From Novosphingobium sp. SG919 (GTDB lineage Bacteria > Pseudomonadota > Alphaproteobacteria > Sphingomonadales > Sphingomonadaceae), in contig NZ_JABCNG010000004.1 of assembly GCF_012932495.1 (NCBI RefSeq), forward strand, positions 372,001 through 436,000: a stretch of 64,000 bases of DNA, in the 5' to 3' direction. A model generated the notes under the pieces. It did not search any database and was not told where the DNA came from. It saw nothing but the letters and a program-made list of their open reading frames with translations. Shown here one piece after another: positions 1-7,915 of the stretch. Numbering within the stretch: the stretch's first letter is position 1; every line of letters starts with the position of its first letter. The translations under genes were made by a program, and so were the position numbers.

Positions 1-303
1 TGGTTGGGTGGGCGGCTGCGCATGCGCGGGACGGTGACGGTCGATGCGGGTGCCGCGGCGGCTTTGGCGCGGGGATCGAGCCTGCTCGCTGCCGGGGTCA
101 CGGGCATTGCCGGCGATTTCGCCCGTGGCGATGTGGTGGCCGTGCTGGGCCCCGATGGGCAAACCCTGGCGCGCGGGTTGGCGGAATACGATGCGGCCGA
201 GGCGGCGCGGCTGCTGGGCCATCCGTCTTCCGCCCATGAAGCAATCCTGGGCTATGCCCCGCGCTCGGCGCTGATCCATCGGGACCAGATGGTGCTGTTG
301 TGA
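1..303 (+). CDS. proB: Glutamate 5-kinase, C-terminal PUA domain (partial)
   Basis: The reading frame is open from the first base, so only the last 100 residues are in the window. They form a PUA-type domain: WLGGRLRMRGTVTVDAGAA is the usual start of the ProB PUA module, and the segments GDVVAVLGPDG and ARGLAEYDAAEAARLLG follow in the family order. ProB phosphorylates glutamate to glutamyl-5-phosphate in the first step of proline synthesis; the kinase domain lies upstream of the window. The PUA domain of bacterial ProB is not the catalytic part, so little more can be said from this piece. The next gene starts 10 bases after the stop, which suggests a shared transcript. Identity is fairly secure because few other proteins end with this kind of PUA domain. 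Confidence 0.85.
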   Translation, partial: WLGGRLRMRGTVTVDAGAAAALARGSSLLAAGVTGIAGDFARGDVVAVLGPDGQTLARGLAEYDAAEAARLLGHPSSAHEAILGYAPRSALIHRDQMVLL

Positions 304-313
304 GGGGCCGCAC

Positions 314-1249
314 ATGATGGCCCTGCGCCAAAGGCCCGGCGAATTGCTGGCGATCACCGGGGCCACCGGCTTTGTTGGCCAGGCGGTGCTGGAACAGGCC
401 GCGCGCTGCGGGATCGACGTGCGCGCGCTGACCCGCCGCCCGCAGCCGGCGCGTGATGGCGTGGAATGGGTGATGGGCGATCTGCACGATAGCGCGGCGC
501 TCAAGCGGCTGGTGCGAGGCGCGGGTGTGGTGCTGCATATTGCCGGGGTGGTGAACGCGCCCGACGAAGCAGGCTTTCACGCCGGCAACGTGTCGGGCAC
601 GCTCAATGTGGTCAACGCCGCGCTCGCGGGCGGGGTGGAGCGGTTCATCCACGTCTCCTCGCTTTCGGCGCGCGAGCCACAGCTTTCGGTCTATGGTGCC
701 AGCAAGCGCAAGGGCGAGATGATCGTGCGCGCGTCCAGCCTGGATTGGACCGTGGTGCGCCCGCCGGCAATCTATGGCCCGCGCGACACCGAGATGTTCG
801 AGCTGTTCAAGCTGGCGCGCAAGGGGTTGGTGCCCCTGCCGCCCGAAGGGCGCGCTTCGATCATTCACGTCAGTGATCTGGCGCGGCTGCTGCTGGCCCT
901 CGTGCCCGGTGGCGAAGACGTAACGAGCCAGACATTCGAGCCCGACGATGGCGTGCCCGGCGGCTGGAGCCATACCGACCTGGCCCGCGCCATCGGCTTG
1001 GCGGTGGGCAAGCGGGTCAAGCCGCTGCCCCTGCCGCGCGGCGTGCTGGAATGGGCCGCCAAGGCCGATCGCTGGGCCCGCAAGGACAAGGCCAAGCTCA
1101 CGCTCGATCGCGTCGGCTATATGTGCCACCCCGATTGGACCGTGAGCGACGGCGCGCGGCCGCCCGCCAGCCTGTGGGAACCGCAGGTGGAAACCACGCT
1201 TGGCCTGCACGCGACCGCAGCGTGGTACAAGGAAGAGGGGTGGCTGTAA
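314..1249 (+). CDS. NAD(P)-dependent epimerase/dehydratase, extended SDR family
   Basis: The 311-residue protein starts its fold with LLAITGATGFVGQAVL, the TGATGFVG nucleotide loop of extended short-chain dehydrogenases, and has the catalytic YGASK (YxxxK) motif around residue 132 after the HVSSLSAREP strand. It therefore binds NAD(P) and acts on a sugar-nucleotide or a similar hydroxyl/keto substrate. In alphaproteobacteria close homologues are annotated as complex I NDUFA9-like or simply as NAD-dependent epimerases; the substrate cannot be told from sequence. Two ATG codons stand in tandem at 314 and 317 and either could start it. It follows proB by 10 bases. The C-terminal third, with PLPLPRGVLEWAAKADRW, is the substrate-binding part and shows no diagnostic motif. 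Confidence 0.85.
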   Translation: MMALRQRPGELLAITGATGFVGQAVLEQAARCGIDVRALTRRPQPARDGVEWVMGDLHDSAALKRLVRGAGVVLHIAGVVNAPDEAGFHAGNVSGTLNVVNAALAGGVERFIHVSSLSAREPQLSVYGASKRKGEMIVRASSLDWTVVRPPAIYGPRDTEMFELFKLARKGLVPLPPEGRASIIHVSDLARLLLALVPGGEDVTSQTFEPDDGVPGGWSHTDLARAIGLAVGKRVKPLPLPRGVLEWAAKADRWARKDKAKLTLDRVGYMCHPDWTVSDGARPPASLWEPQVETTLGLHATAAWYKEEGWL

Positions 1250-1491
1250 GGGGCAAGGCCGCGCCCGCCTGCGTCGTCCTTGCATTGTCGGCCCATCCGC
1301 GCGAGCCTGCGCGCAGGCCATGGCCGGAACGATCCTGATCTGGAGGAACGCCGCGCCAATCAGCGCCAACGCAGCTGCGCGGCAGGGGGTGATCGCGGAC
1401 TGGCGCTGTCCCGCGGGCGCGCGATTGCGTTTTGCGGGCGGCGGCGCGTTTAACGTCCTGCTTCGGTTGCCCTGCAAGCCGTACGCAGGCC

Positions 1492-1818
1492 TTAGGCTTC
1501 GTCCAGCGATTTTCGCTTTGCCTCTGCCCAGCGCTTGCCTTCATCGCCACCCCACAACAGCCAGGCGATGAAGCCGGCGGAGGGATCATCGTTGCTGTCC
1601 CACTGGTGGCTTTGGCCACTCTTGTCGACGGCATGGCGCGCGAAATAGCTTGCCATCGCCTTGACGTCTTTTTCGGTGACGGTCCGGCGTTCGGCCAGCT
1701 GGTGCGCGCGCTTGACGCCCACGTCCGTTCCGCCCCGGTTGAACTTTTCACGCAGCCTGAGGCCGCGCTTGGCGTTGGCCGCCATCTTGTGCGTGGGCGT
1801 GAAGCTCTGGGTCGCCAT
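1492..1818 (-). CDS. Conserved hypothetical protein (WLLWGGDEG family)
   Basis: This 108-residue basic protein has an N-terminal segment FTPTHKMAANAKRGLRLREK and ends with a signature FIAWLLWGGDEGKRWAE. The same pattern is found in small stand-alone bacterial proteins and inside some phage structural or protease proteins, where its role is unknown. No signal peptide, membrane segment or catalytic motif is visible; a stretch of charged helix (residues 35-60) and the conserved Trp/Gly motif suggest a compact fold. It lies 3 bases downstream of the DUF2945 gene on the same strand, so the two are probably co-transcribed. A link to phage remains is possible but no other phage gene is near. I do not assign a function. 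Confidence 0.75.
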   Translation of the reverse strand: MATQSFTPTHKMAANAKRGLRLREKFNRGGTDVGVKRAHQLAERRTVTEKDVKAMASYFARHAVDKSGQSHQWDSNDDPSAGFIAWLLWGGDEGKRWAEAKRKSLDEA

Positions 1819-1821
1819 GCC

Positions 1822-2028
1822 TCACTCCTTGCTCAAGGCCTGGGGTTTGTGCGCCGCGCGCGCGCCTTCGTCGGTTTCGACGATTACCTGCGGGTTATCC
1901 GGCGATGCGGCAACCTTGTGGCCCTTGATCATGGTCTCGCTGGTGACCTTTTTCACGACCTTGCCGTGCGCGGTGCCGCCACTGCTGTTCCATTTTACCT
2001 TGGTGCCTTTGCGGAGCGTTTCGGCCAT
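1822..2028 (-). CDS. DUF2945 (hypervirulence-associated TUDOR-like) protein
   Basis: The 68-residue protein matches the DUF2945/HVA1 pattern: an N-terminal KGTKVKWNSSGGTAHGKVVKK strand pair followed by KGHKVAASPDNPQVIVETDEG and a final AAHKPQAL. The family folds as a small beta-barrel similar to TUDOR domains and is found widely in bacteria and fungi, but its ligand is unknown. It has no signal peptide and is expected to be cytoplasmic. It is first in a two-gene leftward unit with the WLLWGGDEG protein. The start ATG has upstream purines on the minus strand (reading AGAGGAAACGACC), a fair ribosome site. Confidence 0.85.
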   Translation of the reverse strand: MAETLRKGTKVKWNSSGGTAHGKVVKKVTSETMIKGHKVAASPDNPQVIVETDEGARAAHKPQALSKE

Positions 2029-2116
2029 GGTCGTTTCCTCTTGCTATGCAATCGAAAACGAGACGTGACCCAGGCCGTTCCCAGGCGGCTGTGGGGTAAC
2101 GCGGCAGTGCCCGCTA

Positions 2117-3511
2117 TTAGCCTGCGGTCAGGGCCCGTCCCGCCTCGTGCGGCAGCCGTAGCGCGCTGATCAGGCCGCCCAGTGACAGGACCGCCATCGC
2201 GATGAACGCGAAGCGGTAATCCGCCCCGGCGCCCGCAAGGCCCAGCGTGCCGGCCAGGGCTTCACCCGCGTGCACGCTCATCGCTGCCGCAGTCACGCCA
2301 GCAGCGGCGCCCAGTTGCAGGATGGTGTTGAAGAGGCCGTTGGCGTCACCCATCGCGGCGGAATCCACATCGGCGAACGCGAGGGTGGAGAGGGTGGAGA
2401 ACTGGAGCGAGCGCCCCAGGCCGTTGACATAGAGCAGCACGGCCACCAGCGGCGCAGGGGAGTGGGGGCCGATCGCCGCAAGTGAAACCAGCGAAGCGGC
2501 GCACAGGACACCGTTGACGATCAGCACGGGGCGGTGGCCAAAGCGGCGCAGGATGCGTTCCACCATGGCTTTCATCGTGATGTCCCCGGCAAACAGCGCC
2601 ACCACGAACAGGCCGGCGTGCACCGCGCCAAATCCGAAGCCGGCCTGCATCATCAGCGGCAGCAGGAACGGAACCGCGCCGATCGCCATGCGGGTGAGCG
2701 TGCCGCCGCTGACGGCCGCGCGGAACGATGGCGTCCTGAGCGCGGCCAGATCGAGCAACGGATTGGCGCAGCGCCGCAAGTGGGCCATGGTGACAGCAAG
2801 CACGGCAAGACCGGCGGCGACAAGGCCCAGGCCCAGCGCGTCGATGCGGCGCGCGCTGTGTTCGAAGCCGATCTGCAGGGCAAACACGCCCACGGCGGTG
2901 AGGGCAAAGCCCGTCCAGTCGAACCGGCGGCGTTCACCACGCACATCGGGGATCAGCCACAGCGCCGCGGCCAGCGCCACGATGCCCAGCGGCACGTTGA
3001 AATAGAAGATCCAGCGCCAGCCAAGGTGTTCGGTGATGAAGCCGCCCACCGGCGGGCCGACCACGGGGGCAAACAGCGCGGGCCAGATGAGCGCAGACAG
3101 CGTTGCGATCAACTGGTCGCGCGGGGTGTGGCGCATCACCACCAGCCGCCCAACCGGGGTCATCATGGCGCCGCCAACGCCCTGGAACACGCGCAGGGCA
3201 ACGAATTCAGGCACCGATTGCGCCTGGCCGCACAGTGCCGAAGCCAGGGTGAAGATGGCGATCGCGGTGACGAAGACGCGGCGCGAGCCGAAACGGTCTG
3301 CCAGCCAGCTGCTCGCCGGGATCAGCACGCCCAGCGCGAGCAGATAGGCCGAGATGCCGATATCGAGCGCCACCGCCGTGGTGCGGAAGGTCTGTGCCAT
3401 CGACGGCAGGGCGGTGGTAAGGATGGTGCCGTCGAGAATTTCCATGAACAGCGCGCCGGTGACCAGCCACATGATCAGGCGGCGGCGCAGCGGGGTGATC
3501 TCTTCGGTCAA
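2117..3511 (-). CDS. MFS drug/organic-ion exporter, DHA2 (14-TM) type
   Basis: The 464-residue protein is almost entirely hydrophobic, with about fourteen predicted membrane helices, which is the DHA2 arrangement. After the first helix (LFMEILDGTILTTALPSMA, with the family D and T residues) comes the MFS loop motif LADRFGSRRVFVTAIAIF around residues 65-85, and motif C-like GPPVGGFITEHLGWRWIF near residue 155. Such proteins expel drugs, dyes or metabolites by proton antiport. Nothing around it fixes the substrate: the upstream neighbour is cysH on the same strand 107 bases away, separated by a hairpin. No regulator is adjacent. Family assignment is firm; substrate is unknown. Confidence 0.9.
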   Translation of the reverse strand: MTEEITPLRRRLIMWLVTGALFMEILDGTILTTALPSMAQTFRTTAVALDIGISAYLLALGVLIPASSWLADRFGSRRVFVTAIAIFTLASALCGQAQSVPEFVALRVFQGVGGAMMTPVGRLVVMRHTPRDQLIATLSALIWPALFAPVVGPPVGGFITEHLGWRWIFYFNVPLGIVALAAALWLIPDVRGERRRFDWTGFALTAVGVFALQIGFEHSARRIDALGLGLVAAGLAVLAVTMAHLRRCANPLLDLAALRTPSFRAAVSGGTLTRMAIGAVPFLLPLMMQAGFGFGAVHAGLFVVALFAGDITMKAMVERILRRFGHRPVLIVNGVLCAASLVSLAAIGPHSPAPLVAVLLYVNGLGRSLQFSTLSTLAFADVDSAAMGDANGLFNTILQLGAAAGVTAAAMSVHAGEALAGTLGLAGAGADYRFAFIAMAVLSLGGLISALRLPHEAGRALTAG

Positions 3512-3578
3512 GGGCGGGGCTTTCCTGGCGGGGGGCTGCGCCGGCCTTGGCCAAAGCGAGGCGCGGGATCAAGCCCGG

Positions 3579-3603
3579 CGCAACGATGAAATTTATCGTT
3601 GCG
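3579..3603 (-). terminator. Stem-loop between cysH and the MFS gene
   Basis: A 9-bp perfect stem, CGCAACGAT paired with ATCGTTGCG, with a 7-base loop lies 15 bases beyond the cysH stop codon on the minus strand. It has no run of T after it, so it is either a weak terminator or a 3' end stabiliser that separates the cys operon from the MFS gene. Confidence 0.45.
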
Positions 3604-3618
3604 GTTATTGCGGTTTGA

Positions 3619-4428
3619 TCAAAACACCGGTTCGTAGCCGGGGGGGAGTTCGCCCCCACCTTTGCTCTCGTCGTCGTCCTTGGCGCCGGGCACGTGGATG
3701 CCGCATTCGGTCTTGTCCCAGCCTTTCCAACGGCCCGAGCGCGGGTCTTCGCCCGGCGCCACCTTGCTGGTGCAGGGGGCGCAGCCGATCGACGGATAGC
3801 CCTGGGCCACCAGCGGGTGATGTGGCAGGCCATGGACGGTGAAATAGGCTTCCAGCGCGTCCTTGGTCCAGCTGGCGAGCGGATTGATCTTGAGGCGGCC
3901 GGCCGCATCGCTGCTGTCCAGCTCGAACCGGGGCAGGCCGGCGCGGGTCGACGACTGGAAGCCCTTACGCCCGGTGATCGTGGCATCCAGCCCGGTCAGG
4001 GCCTTGGCCAGCGGCACCACCTTGCGGATTTCGCAGCAGCCATCCGGGTCCCAAGACCAGCGCAGGCCGGCTTCGTCCTTTTTCGCGATCACCGCGGCAT
4101 CGGGTTCGAGCACGACGAGATTGGTCAGCCCAAGCTGCGCCACCAGGGCATCGCGATAGGCCAGCGTCTCGGGGAAATGCTTGTGCGTATCGAGGAAAAG
4201 CACGGGCGTGGCCGGATCGACCTGGGCCACCAGGTGGAGCAGCACCGCACTTTCCGCGCCGAAGCTGGAGACGACGGCCACCCGGCCGGCAAGCCCTTCA
4301 CCCAGCACCGCCGCCAGCATTTCTTGCGTGCTGGCCTGCGCAAACCGCGCGTTGAGCGCGGCCACGTCATCCGCGGTAAAGCGCGGCGCGGTGTCGAGGA
4401 TGTCGGGCGTGCGGGCGGGGCTGGCCAT
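3619..4428 (-). CDS. cysH: Assimilatory adenylyl-sulfate (APS) reductase
   Basis: This 269-residue protein reduces activated sulfate to sulfite in the cytoplasm. The ATP-PPase-like motif SSFGAESAVLLH sits at residues 54-65, and the catalytic C-terminal motif ECGIHVP has Cys242. Four further cysteines, the pair Cys131-Cys132 and Cys216/Cys219 in GCAPC, are the ligands of the [4Fe-4S] cluster that marks APS reductases and is absent from PAPS-specific enzymes, so the substrate is inferred to be APS. The reading frame continues upstream, but the ATG at 4428 gives the family length and leaves 4 bases after the DUF934 stop, so I chose it. It is last in the cobA-DUF2849-cysI-DUF934-cysH operon. Confidence 0.95.
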   Translation of the reverse strand: MASPARTPDILDTAPRFTADDVAALNARFAQASTQEMLAAVLGEGLAGRVAVVSSFGAESAVLLHLVAQVDPATPVLFLDTHKHFPETLAYRDALVAQLGLTNLVVLEPDAAVIAKKDEAGLRWSWDPDGCCEIRKVVPLAKALTGLDATITGRKGFQSSTRAGLPRFELDSSDAAGRLKINPLASWTKDALEAYFTVHGLPHHPLVAQGYPSIGCAPCTSKVAPGEDPRSGRWKGWDKTECGIHVPGAKDDDESKGGGELPPGYEPVF

Positions 4429-4432
4429 GGCT

Positions 4433-4873
4433 TCAGGCCCCCTGCTTGCCGTGGCGGGCGGCCCAGATCGGCGCGCGGCCATCGACGGTCTTCTGGTAGA
4501 CTTCGCTCCAGGTGGCAAAGGCGGCTTCGGCCTGCTCTGCGCTGATCGGCTTTTCCGGCGCAAAGGAATCGAAGCCGCAGCGCCGCATGTGCGAAAGCTG
4601 GTCGACCAGCACATCGCCCACGGCGCGCAATTCGCCGGTATAGCCGCGTTCGCGCAAGCTGCGGGCGGCCGAATAGCCACGCCCGTCGGCATAGTTGGGG
4701 AAGTTCACTTCGATCAGCGCAATGCGATCGAGGTAGGGCAGCAAGGCCAGGGCATCGTCGCCCGGTTCGATCCGCACGGCCGTGGCATTGCCTTGCGCGG
4801 CAAAGGAATCGACGGTCACGGCCGGATCGCCCACCGGCTCGTCATCGCGATAGCGCAGGACGGACTCAACCAT
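4433..4873 (-). CDS. DUF934 protein of the sulfite-reduction operon
   Basis: The 146-residue protein has the DUF934 pattern: an N-terminal basic tail, PGDDALALLPYLDRIALIEV, then NFPNYADGRGYSAARSLRER and GYTGELRAVGDVLVDQLSHM. The family is almost always found next to cysI or cysH in proteobacteria that lack a CysJ flavoprotein; its biochemical role has not been settled. No cofactor motif is visible. Its ATG at 4873 lies inside the last codons of cysI (8-base overlap), which implies translational coupling and about equal output. An accessory or electron-delivery role in sulfite reduction is an inference from context only. Confidence 0.88.
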   Translation of the reverse strand: MVESVLRYRDDEPVGDPAVTVDSFAAQGNATAVRIEPGDDALALLPYLDRIALIEVNFPNYADGRGYSAARSLRERGYTGELRAVGDVLVDQLSHMRRCGFDSFAPEKPISAEQAEAAFATWSEVYQKTVDGRAPIWAARHGKQGA

Positions 4874-6500
4874 AGATCGCCTCCTTGAACGGGGCCATGC
4901 CGATGCGGCGATAGGTATCGAGGAAGCGTTCCCCGGCATCGCGGCGGGCGAGATAGACGTCGGTCACCTTTTCGATGGCATCGACCACGCCGTCTTCGGA
5001 AAAGCCCGGCCCAGTGATGGTGCCGAGCGAGGTATCGGCGCTTTCCGCCCCGCCGAGCAAAAGCTGGTAGTTTTCAACGCCCTTGCGGTCCACGCCGAGG
5101 ATGCCGATGTGGCCGGCGTGGTGGTGCCCACAGGCGTTGATGCAGCCCGAAATCTTGAGCTTCAGCTCACCCAGTTCGCGCTGGCGGCCAACGTCGGCAA
5201 AGCGATCGGTGATCTTCTGCGCCAGGGGGATCGAGCGGGCATTGGCGAGCGCGCAGTAATCCAGGCCCGGGCAGGCGATGATGTCGGTGATCAGGTCGAG
5301 GTTGGGCGTGGCGAGGCCTGCTGCATCAAGCGCCTGCCAGACGCGATAGAGATCGGCTTTCTTCACGTGGGGCAGCACGATGTTCTGCGCGTGGCTGACG
5401 CGCAGTTCATCGAGGCTGTGGTCGCGCGCCAGATCGGCCATCAGGCGGATCTGGTCGGCGCTGGCGTCACCGGGAATGCCACCGGTGGGCTTGAGGCTGA
5501 TGGTAACGATGGCATAGCCCGGCTGCTTGTGGGCGTGGACGTTCTGATCCACCCACAGCGCGAAATCGGGATCGCTGAGGTCCAGATCGTCAGGCAGGCC
5601 GCTTTCCAGGCCGGGATCGGCAAACATCGCCTTGATGCGCTCCAGTTCCTCTGGCGGCGGTTCGAGGCCCTGGGTGAGGATGTGGGCGAATTCTTCCTGC
5701 ACCTGGCGGCTGTATTCGGCCACGCCGATTTCATGGACGAGGATCTTGATCCGCGCCTTGTACTTGTTGTCGCGCCGGCCGTGGCGGTTGTAGACGCGCA
5801 GGGCCGCTTCGAGGAAGCTGATCATCTGCAGCGCGGGCACGAATTCGGCAATGCACGGCGCGATCATCGGGGTGCGGCCCATGCCGCCGCCGGCAAAGAA
5901 CTTGCAGCCGATTTCGCCCGCTTCGTTCTTCACGATCTGGATGCCGATGTCGTGCAGGCGCATGGCCGCGCGGTCGGTGTCGCTGGCGATGATCGCCACC
6001 TTGAACTTGCGCGGCAGGTAATCGAATTCCGGGTGGAACGTGGACCACTGGCGCAGCAGTTCGGCATAGGGGCGCGGATCGGCCACTTCGTCGGCGGCAG
6101 CGCCGGCAAAGTGATCCGACGTGGTGTTGCGGATGCAATTGCCGCTGGTCTGGATCGCGTGGAGCTGGACCTTGGCGAGGTCGGCCAGGATATCGGGGGC
6201 ATCGGCCAGCTTGATCCAGTTGTACTGGATGTTCTGGCGCGTGGTGAAGTGGCCATAGCCGCGGTCGTACTTGTCGGCGATATCGCCCAGCACGCGCATC
6301 TGCGCGGAATTGAGCGTGCCATAGGGCACCGCAACGCGCAGCATATAGGCGTGGAGCTGCAGGTAGAGCCCGTTCTTGAGGCGCAGCGGCTTGAACTGGT
6401 CTTCGGTCAGTTCGCCCGAAAGGCGGCGCGCGACCTGGCCACGGAATTCGGCCACGCGGGCATCGACCATCGCCTGGTCGTGTTGATCGTATTGATACAT
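4866..6500 (-). CDS. cysI: Sulfite reductase, siroheme/[4Fe-4S] subunit
   Basis: The 544-residue protein carries both halves of the nitrite/sulfite reductase fold. The siroheme-[4Fe-4S] ligands are clear: CPGLDYC (C-x5-C) and CINAC (C-x3-C) about 35 residues apart near residues 420-465, followed by GHHHAGHIG. Upstream, YGHFTTRQNIQYNW is the conserved arginine-rich substrate-binding region. It reduces sulfite to sulfide with six electrons. No flavoprotein CysJ is encoded nearby, so the electron donor is probably ferredoxin or another carrier. It follows the DUF2849 gene with 2 bases between and overlaps DUF934, so the group is one tightly packed operon with the siroheme-making CobA. Confidence 0.95.
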   Translation of the reverse strand: MYQYDQHDQAMVDARVAEFRGQVARRLSGELTEDQFKPLRLKNGLYLQLHAYMLRVAVPYGTLNSAQMRVLGDIADKYDRGYGHFTTRQNIQYNWIKLADAPDILADLAKVQLHAIQTSGNCIRNTTSDHFAGAAADEVADPRPYAELLRQWSTFHPEFDYLPRKFKVAIIASDTDRAAMRLHDIGIQIVKNEAGEIGCKFFAGGGMGRTPMIAPCIAEFVPALQMISFLEAALRVYNRHGRRDNKYKARIKILVHEIGVAEYSRQVQEEFAHILTQGLEPPPEELERIKAMFADPGLESGLPDDLDLSDPDFALWVDQNVHAHKQPGYAIVTISLKPTGGIPGDASADQIRLMADLARDHSLDELRVSHAQNIVLPHVKKADLYRVWQALDAAGLATPNLDLITDIIACPGLDYCALANARSIPLAQKITDRFADVGRQRELGELKLKISGCINACGHHHAGHIGILGVDRKGVENYQLLLGGAESADTSLGTITGPGFSEDGVVDAIEKVTDVYLARRDAGERFLDTYRRIGMAPFKEAIYG

Positions 6501-6502
6501 CG

Positions 6503-6832
6503 TCAGATTACCCAGGTGCCGGCCTGCGGATCGGCAGGCTTGAGCGAAAGATCGAGGCGAACGGTGGGGCCAAGGGCGCGGATGCGATCCTTGATGTGTG
6601 CCGGGCGCACGGTGCCGTCCGGGCCGGCAAAGGCGTCGATCACATGGGTGTCGGTCACCACCTGCTTGGCGTTTTCGCGCGCGATGATGGCATCGGCATC
6701 GTGATCTACCGCCACGGCGTTGTCGACATGGCGCGACCAGCCTTCACCGGTCCACCAGATCACGTCGCCGGTGCGCAGATCGCTGCCGGTGATCACTTTG
6801 ATCTTGTCCGTCACCGGGATCTTGTCGCTCAT
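6503..6832 (-). CDS. DUF2849 protein of the sulfite-reduction operon
   Basis: The 109-residue protein fits DUF2849: IKVITGSDLRTGDVIWWTGE at the N-terminus, then WSRHVDNAVAVDHDADAIIA and a C-terminal VRLDLSLKP. Proteins of this family occur between a uroporphyrinogen methyltransferase and cysI in many alphaproteobacteria, but their function is not known. The ATG at 6832 overlaps the TGA of cobA by 4 bases (ATGA), so translation is coupled. There is no signal peptide, membrane helix or cysteine motif. I infer a role in sulfite reduction from the fixed gene order, not from its sequence. Confidence 0.88.
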   Translation of the reverse strand: MSDKIPVTDKIKVITGSDLRTGDVIWWTGEGWSRHVDNAVAVDHDADAIIARENAKQVVTDTHVIDAFAGPDGTVRPAHIKDRIRALGPTVRLDLSLKPADPQAGTWVI

Positions 6833-7596
6833 CGCGCGGCCTCCACCACCTGCTGCAATTCCATGATATCTCCCCGCGCGGTCACTTCGCCAATGACGAT
6901 CAGTGCCGGGCTCTTGATATGTTCGCGTGCCACCAGATCGGCCAGGCCCGCCAGCGCGCCCCTTACCACGCGCATCTGCGGGCGCGAGGCATTTTCGATC
7001 ACGGCCACCGGCATGGTCGGCGCCAGGCCATCGGCCATCAGCTTTTCGGCAATGGCGGCGGCCGTGGCCACGCCCATGTAAATCACCAGGGTGCGGCCAA
7101 CGCCTGCCAGGCCCGCCCAGTTCTGATCCGACAGCCCCTTGCATTGCCCGGCCACGAATGAAACGATCGAGGCATTTTCGCGGTGGGTGAGGGGGATCTG
7201 CGCCGATGCCGCCGCGCCCAGTGCCGCGCTGACGCCGGGCACCACCTGCACGGGCACCCCGGCGGCATGGCAGGCTTCCGCCTCTTCCCCGCCCCGCCCG
7301 AAAATAAAGGGATCGCCGCCTTTCAGGCGCACCACATCGTGGCCGGCTTGCGCCTCTGCCACCAGCAGCGCGTTGATCGCCTCTTGCGGCATGGTGTGGC
7401 GGGCGCGTTGCTTGGCTACCGAGATGAACCGGGCACCGCGCGGCACCATCGCCAGGATGGCCGGATCGACCAGGCCATCATGAACCACCAGCCTTGCCTT
7501 CATCAGCAGGCGCGCGGCGCGCAAGGTCAGCAGATCGGGATCGCCGGGGCCGGCGCCGACCAGGAACACGGTTCCGCAAGGTGTGGGATCAGTCAT
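6829..7596 (-). CDS. cobA: Uroporphyrinogen-III C-methyltransferase
   Basis: This 255-residue SUMT enzyme adds two methyl groups to uroporphyrinogen III to give precorrin-2, the precursor of siroheme. VFLVGAGPGDPDLLTLRAARLL is the family N-terminal P-loop-like SAM site, and VRLKGGDPFIFGRGGEEAEA, residues about 85-105, is the hallmark substrate loop. It is the stand-alone form: the precorrin-2 dehydrogenase/ferrochelatase half found in CysG is absent and must be encoded elsewhere. The ATG at 7596 was chosen over an upstream ATG because the family begins just before the GAGPGD strand. As first gene of the operon it would supply siroheme to CysI. Confidence 0.93.
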   Translation of the reverse strand: MTDPTPCGTVFLVGAGPGDPDLLTLRAARLLMKARLVVHDGLVDPAILAMVPRGARFISVAKQRARHTMPQEAINALLVAEAQAGHDVVRLKGGDPFIFGRGGEEAEACHAAGVPVQVVPGVSAALGAAASAQIPLTHRENASIVSFVAGQCKGLSDQNWAGLAGVGRTLVIYMGVATAAAIAEKLMADGLAPTMPVAVIENASRPQMRVVRGALAGLADLVAREHIKSPALIVIGEVTARGDIMELQQVVEAAR

Positions 7597-7915
7597 GGTG
7601 GCGCATGTGGCCCCACCCAAGCCATCCTGCCAGCGAGAATGGATTGGGCAGGGGCTAGGCGAACTTTAGGGCGGCCCCGGCACGGCCGCTCGCGCCCGCA
7701 GCACGGCTTGTCGAACAGGATCAATTTCGCGGCAATGGGTTAACGCACCGCCGCGCCGCTGCAGTGGCGGCTATGCGCGGTTGCAGCGGTGCTGGGCGCG
7801 CCGCTGGCCCGGCGCAACTTAACCAATTTCCCCAAAGATTTGTTGATCTACGCACACCGATCATGGGCGCCAGGGTTCAATAAATCTCGGGCGGGCCGAT
7901 CACCGAGGACCAATC
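7597..7915. other. Divergent intergenic region, cobA operon / diguanylate cyclase
   Basis: These 319 bases separate two genes that are transcribed away from each other and must hold both promoters. I see no clear -35/-10 pair, no riboswitch and no small open frame with convincing codon use. The part near 7880-7915 is a leader for the rightward gene, with GAGGACCA just before its ATG as ribosome site. Confidence 0.5.

Noticed and set aside
98..1477. A 459-codon minus-strand frame across proB and the epimerase
   Set aside because: It lies opposite two clear genes, is Arg/Pro/His-rich and shows no family motif.
1200..1571. Short frames in the gap after the epimerase gene
   Set aside because: The gap 1250-1491 shows no ribosome site or conserved sequence; the frames overlap real genes at both ends.
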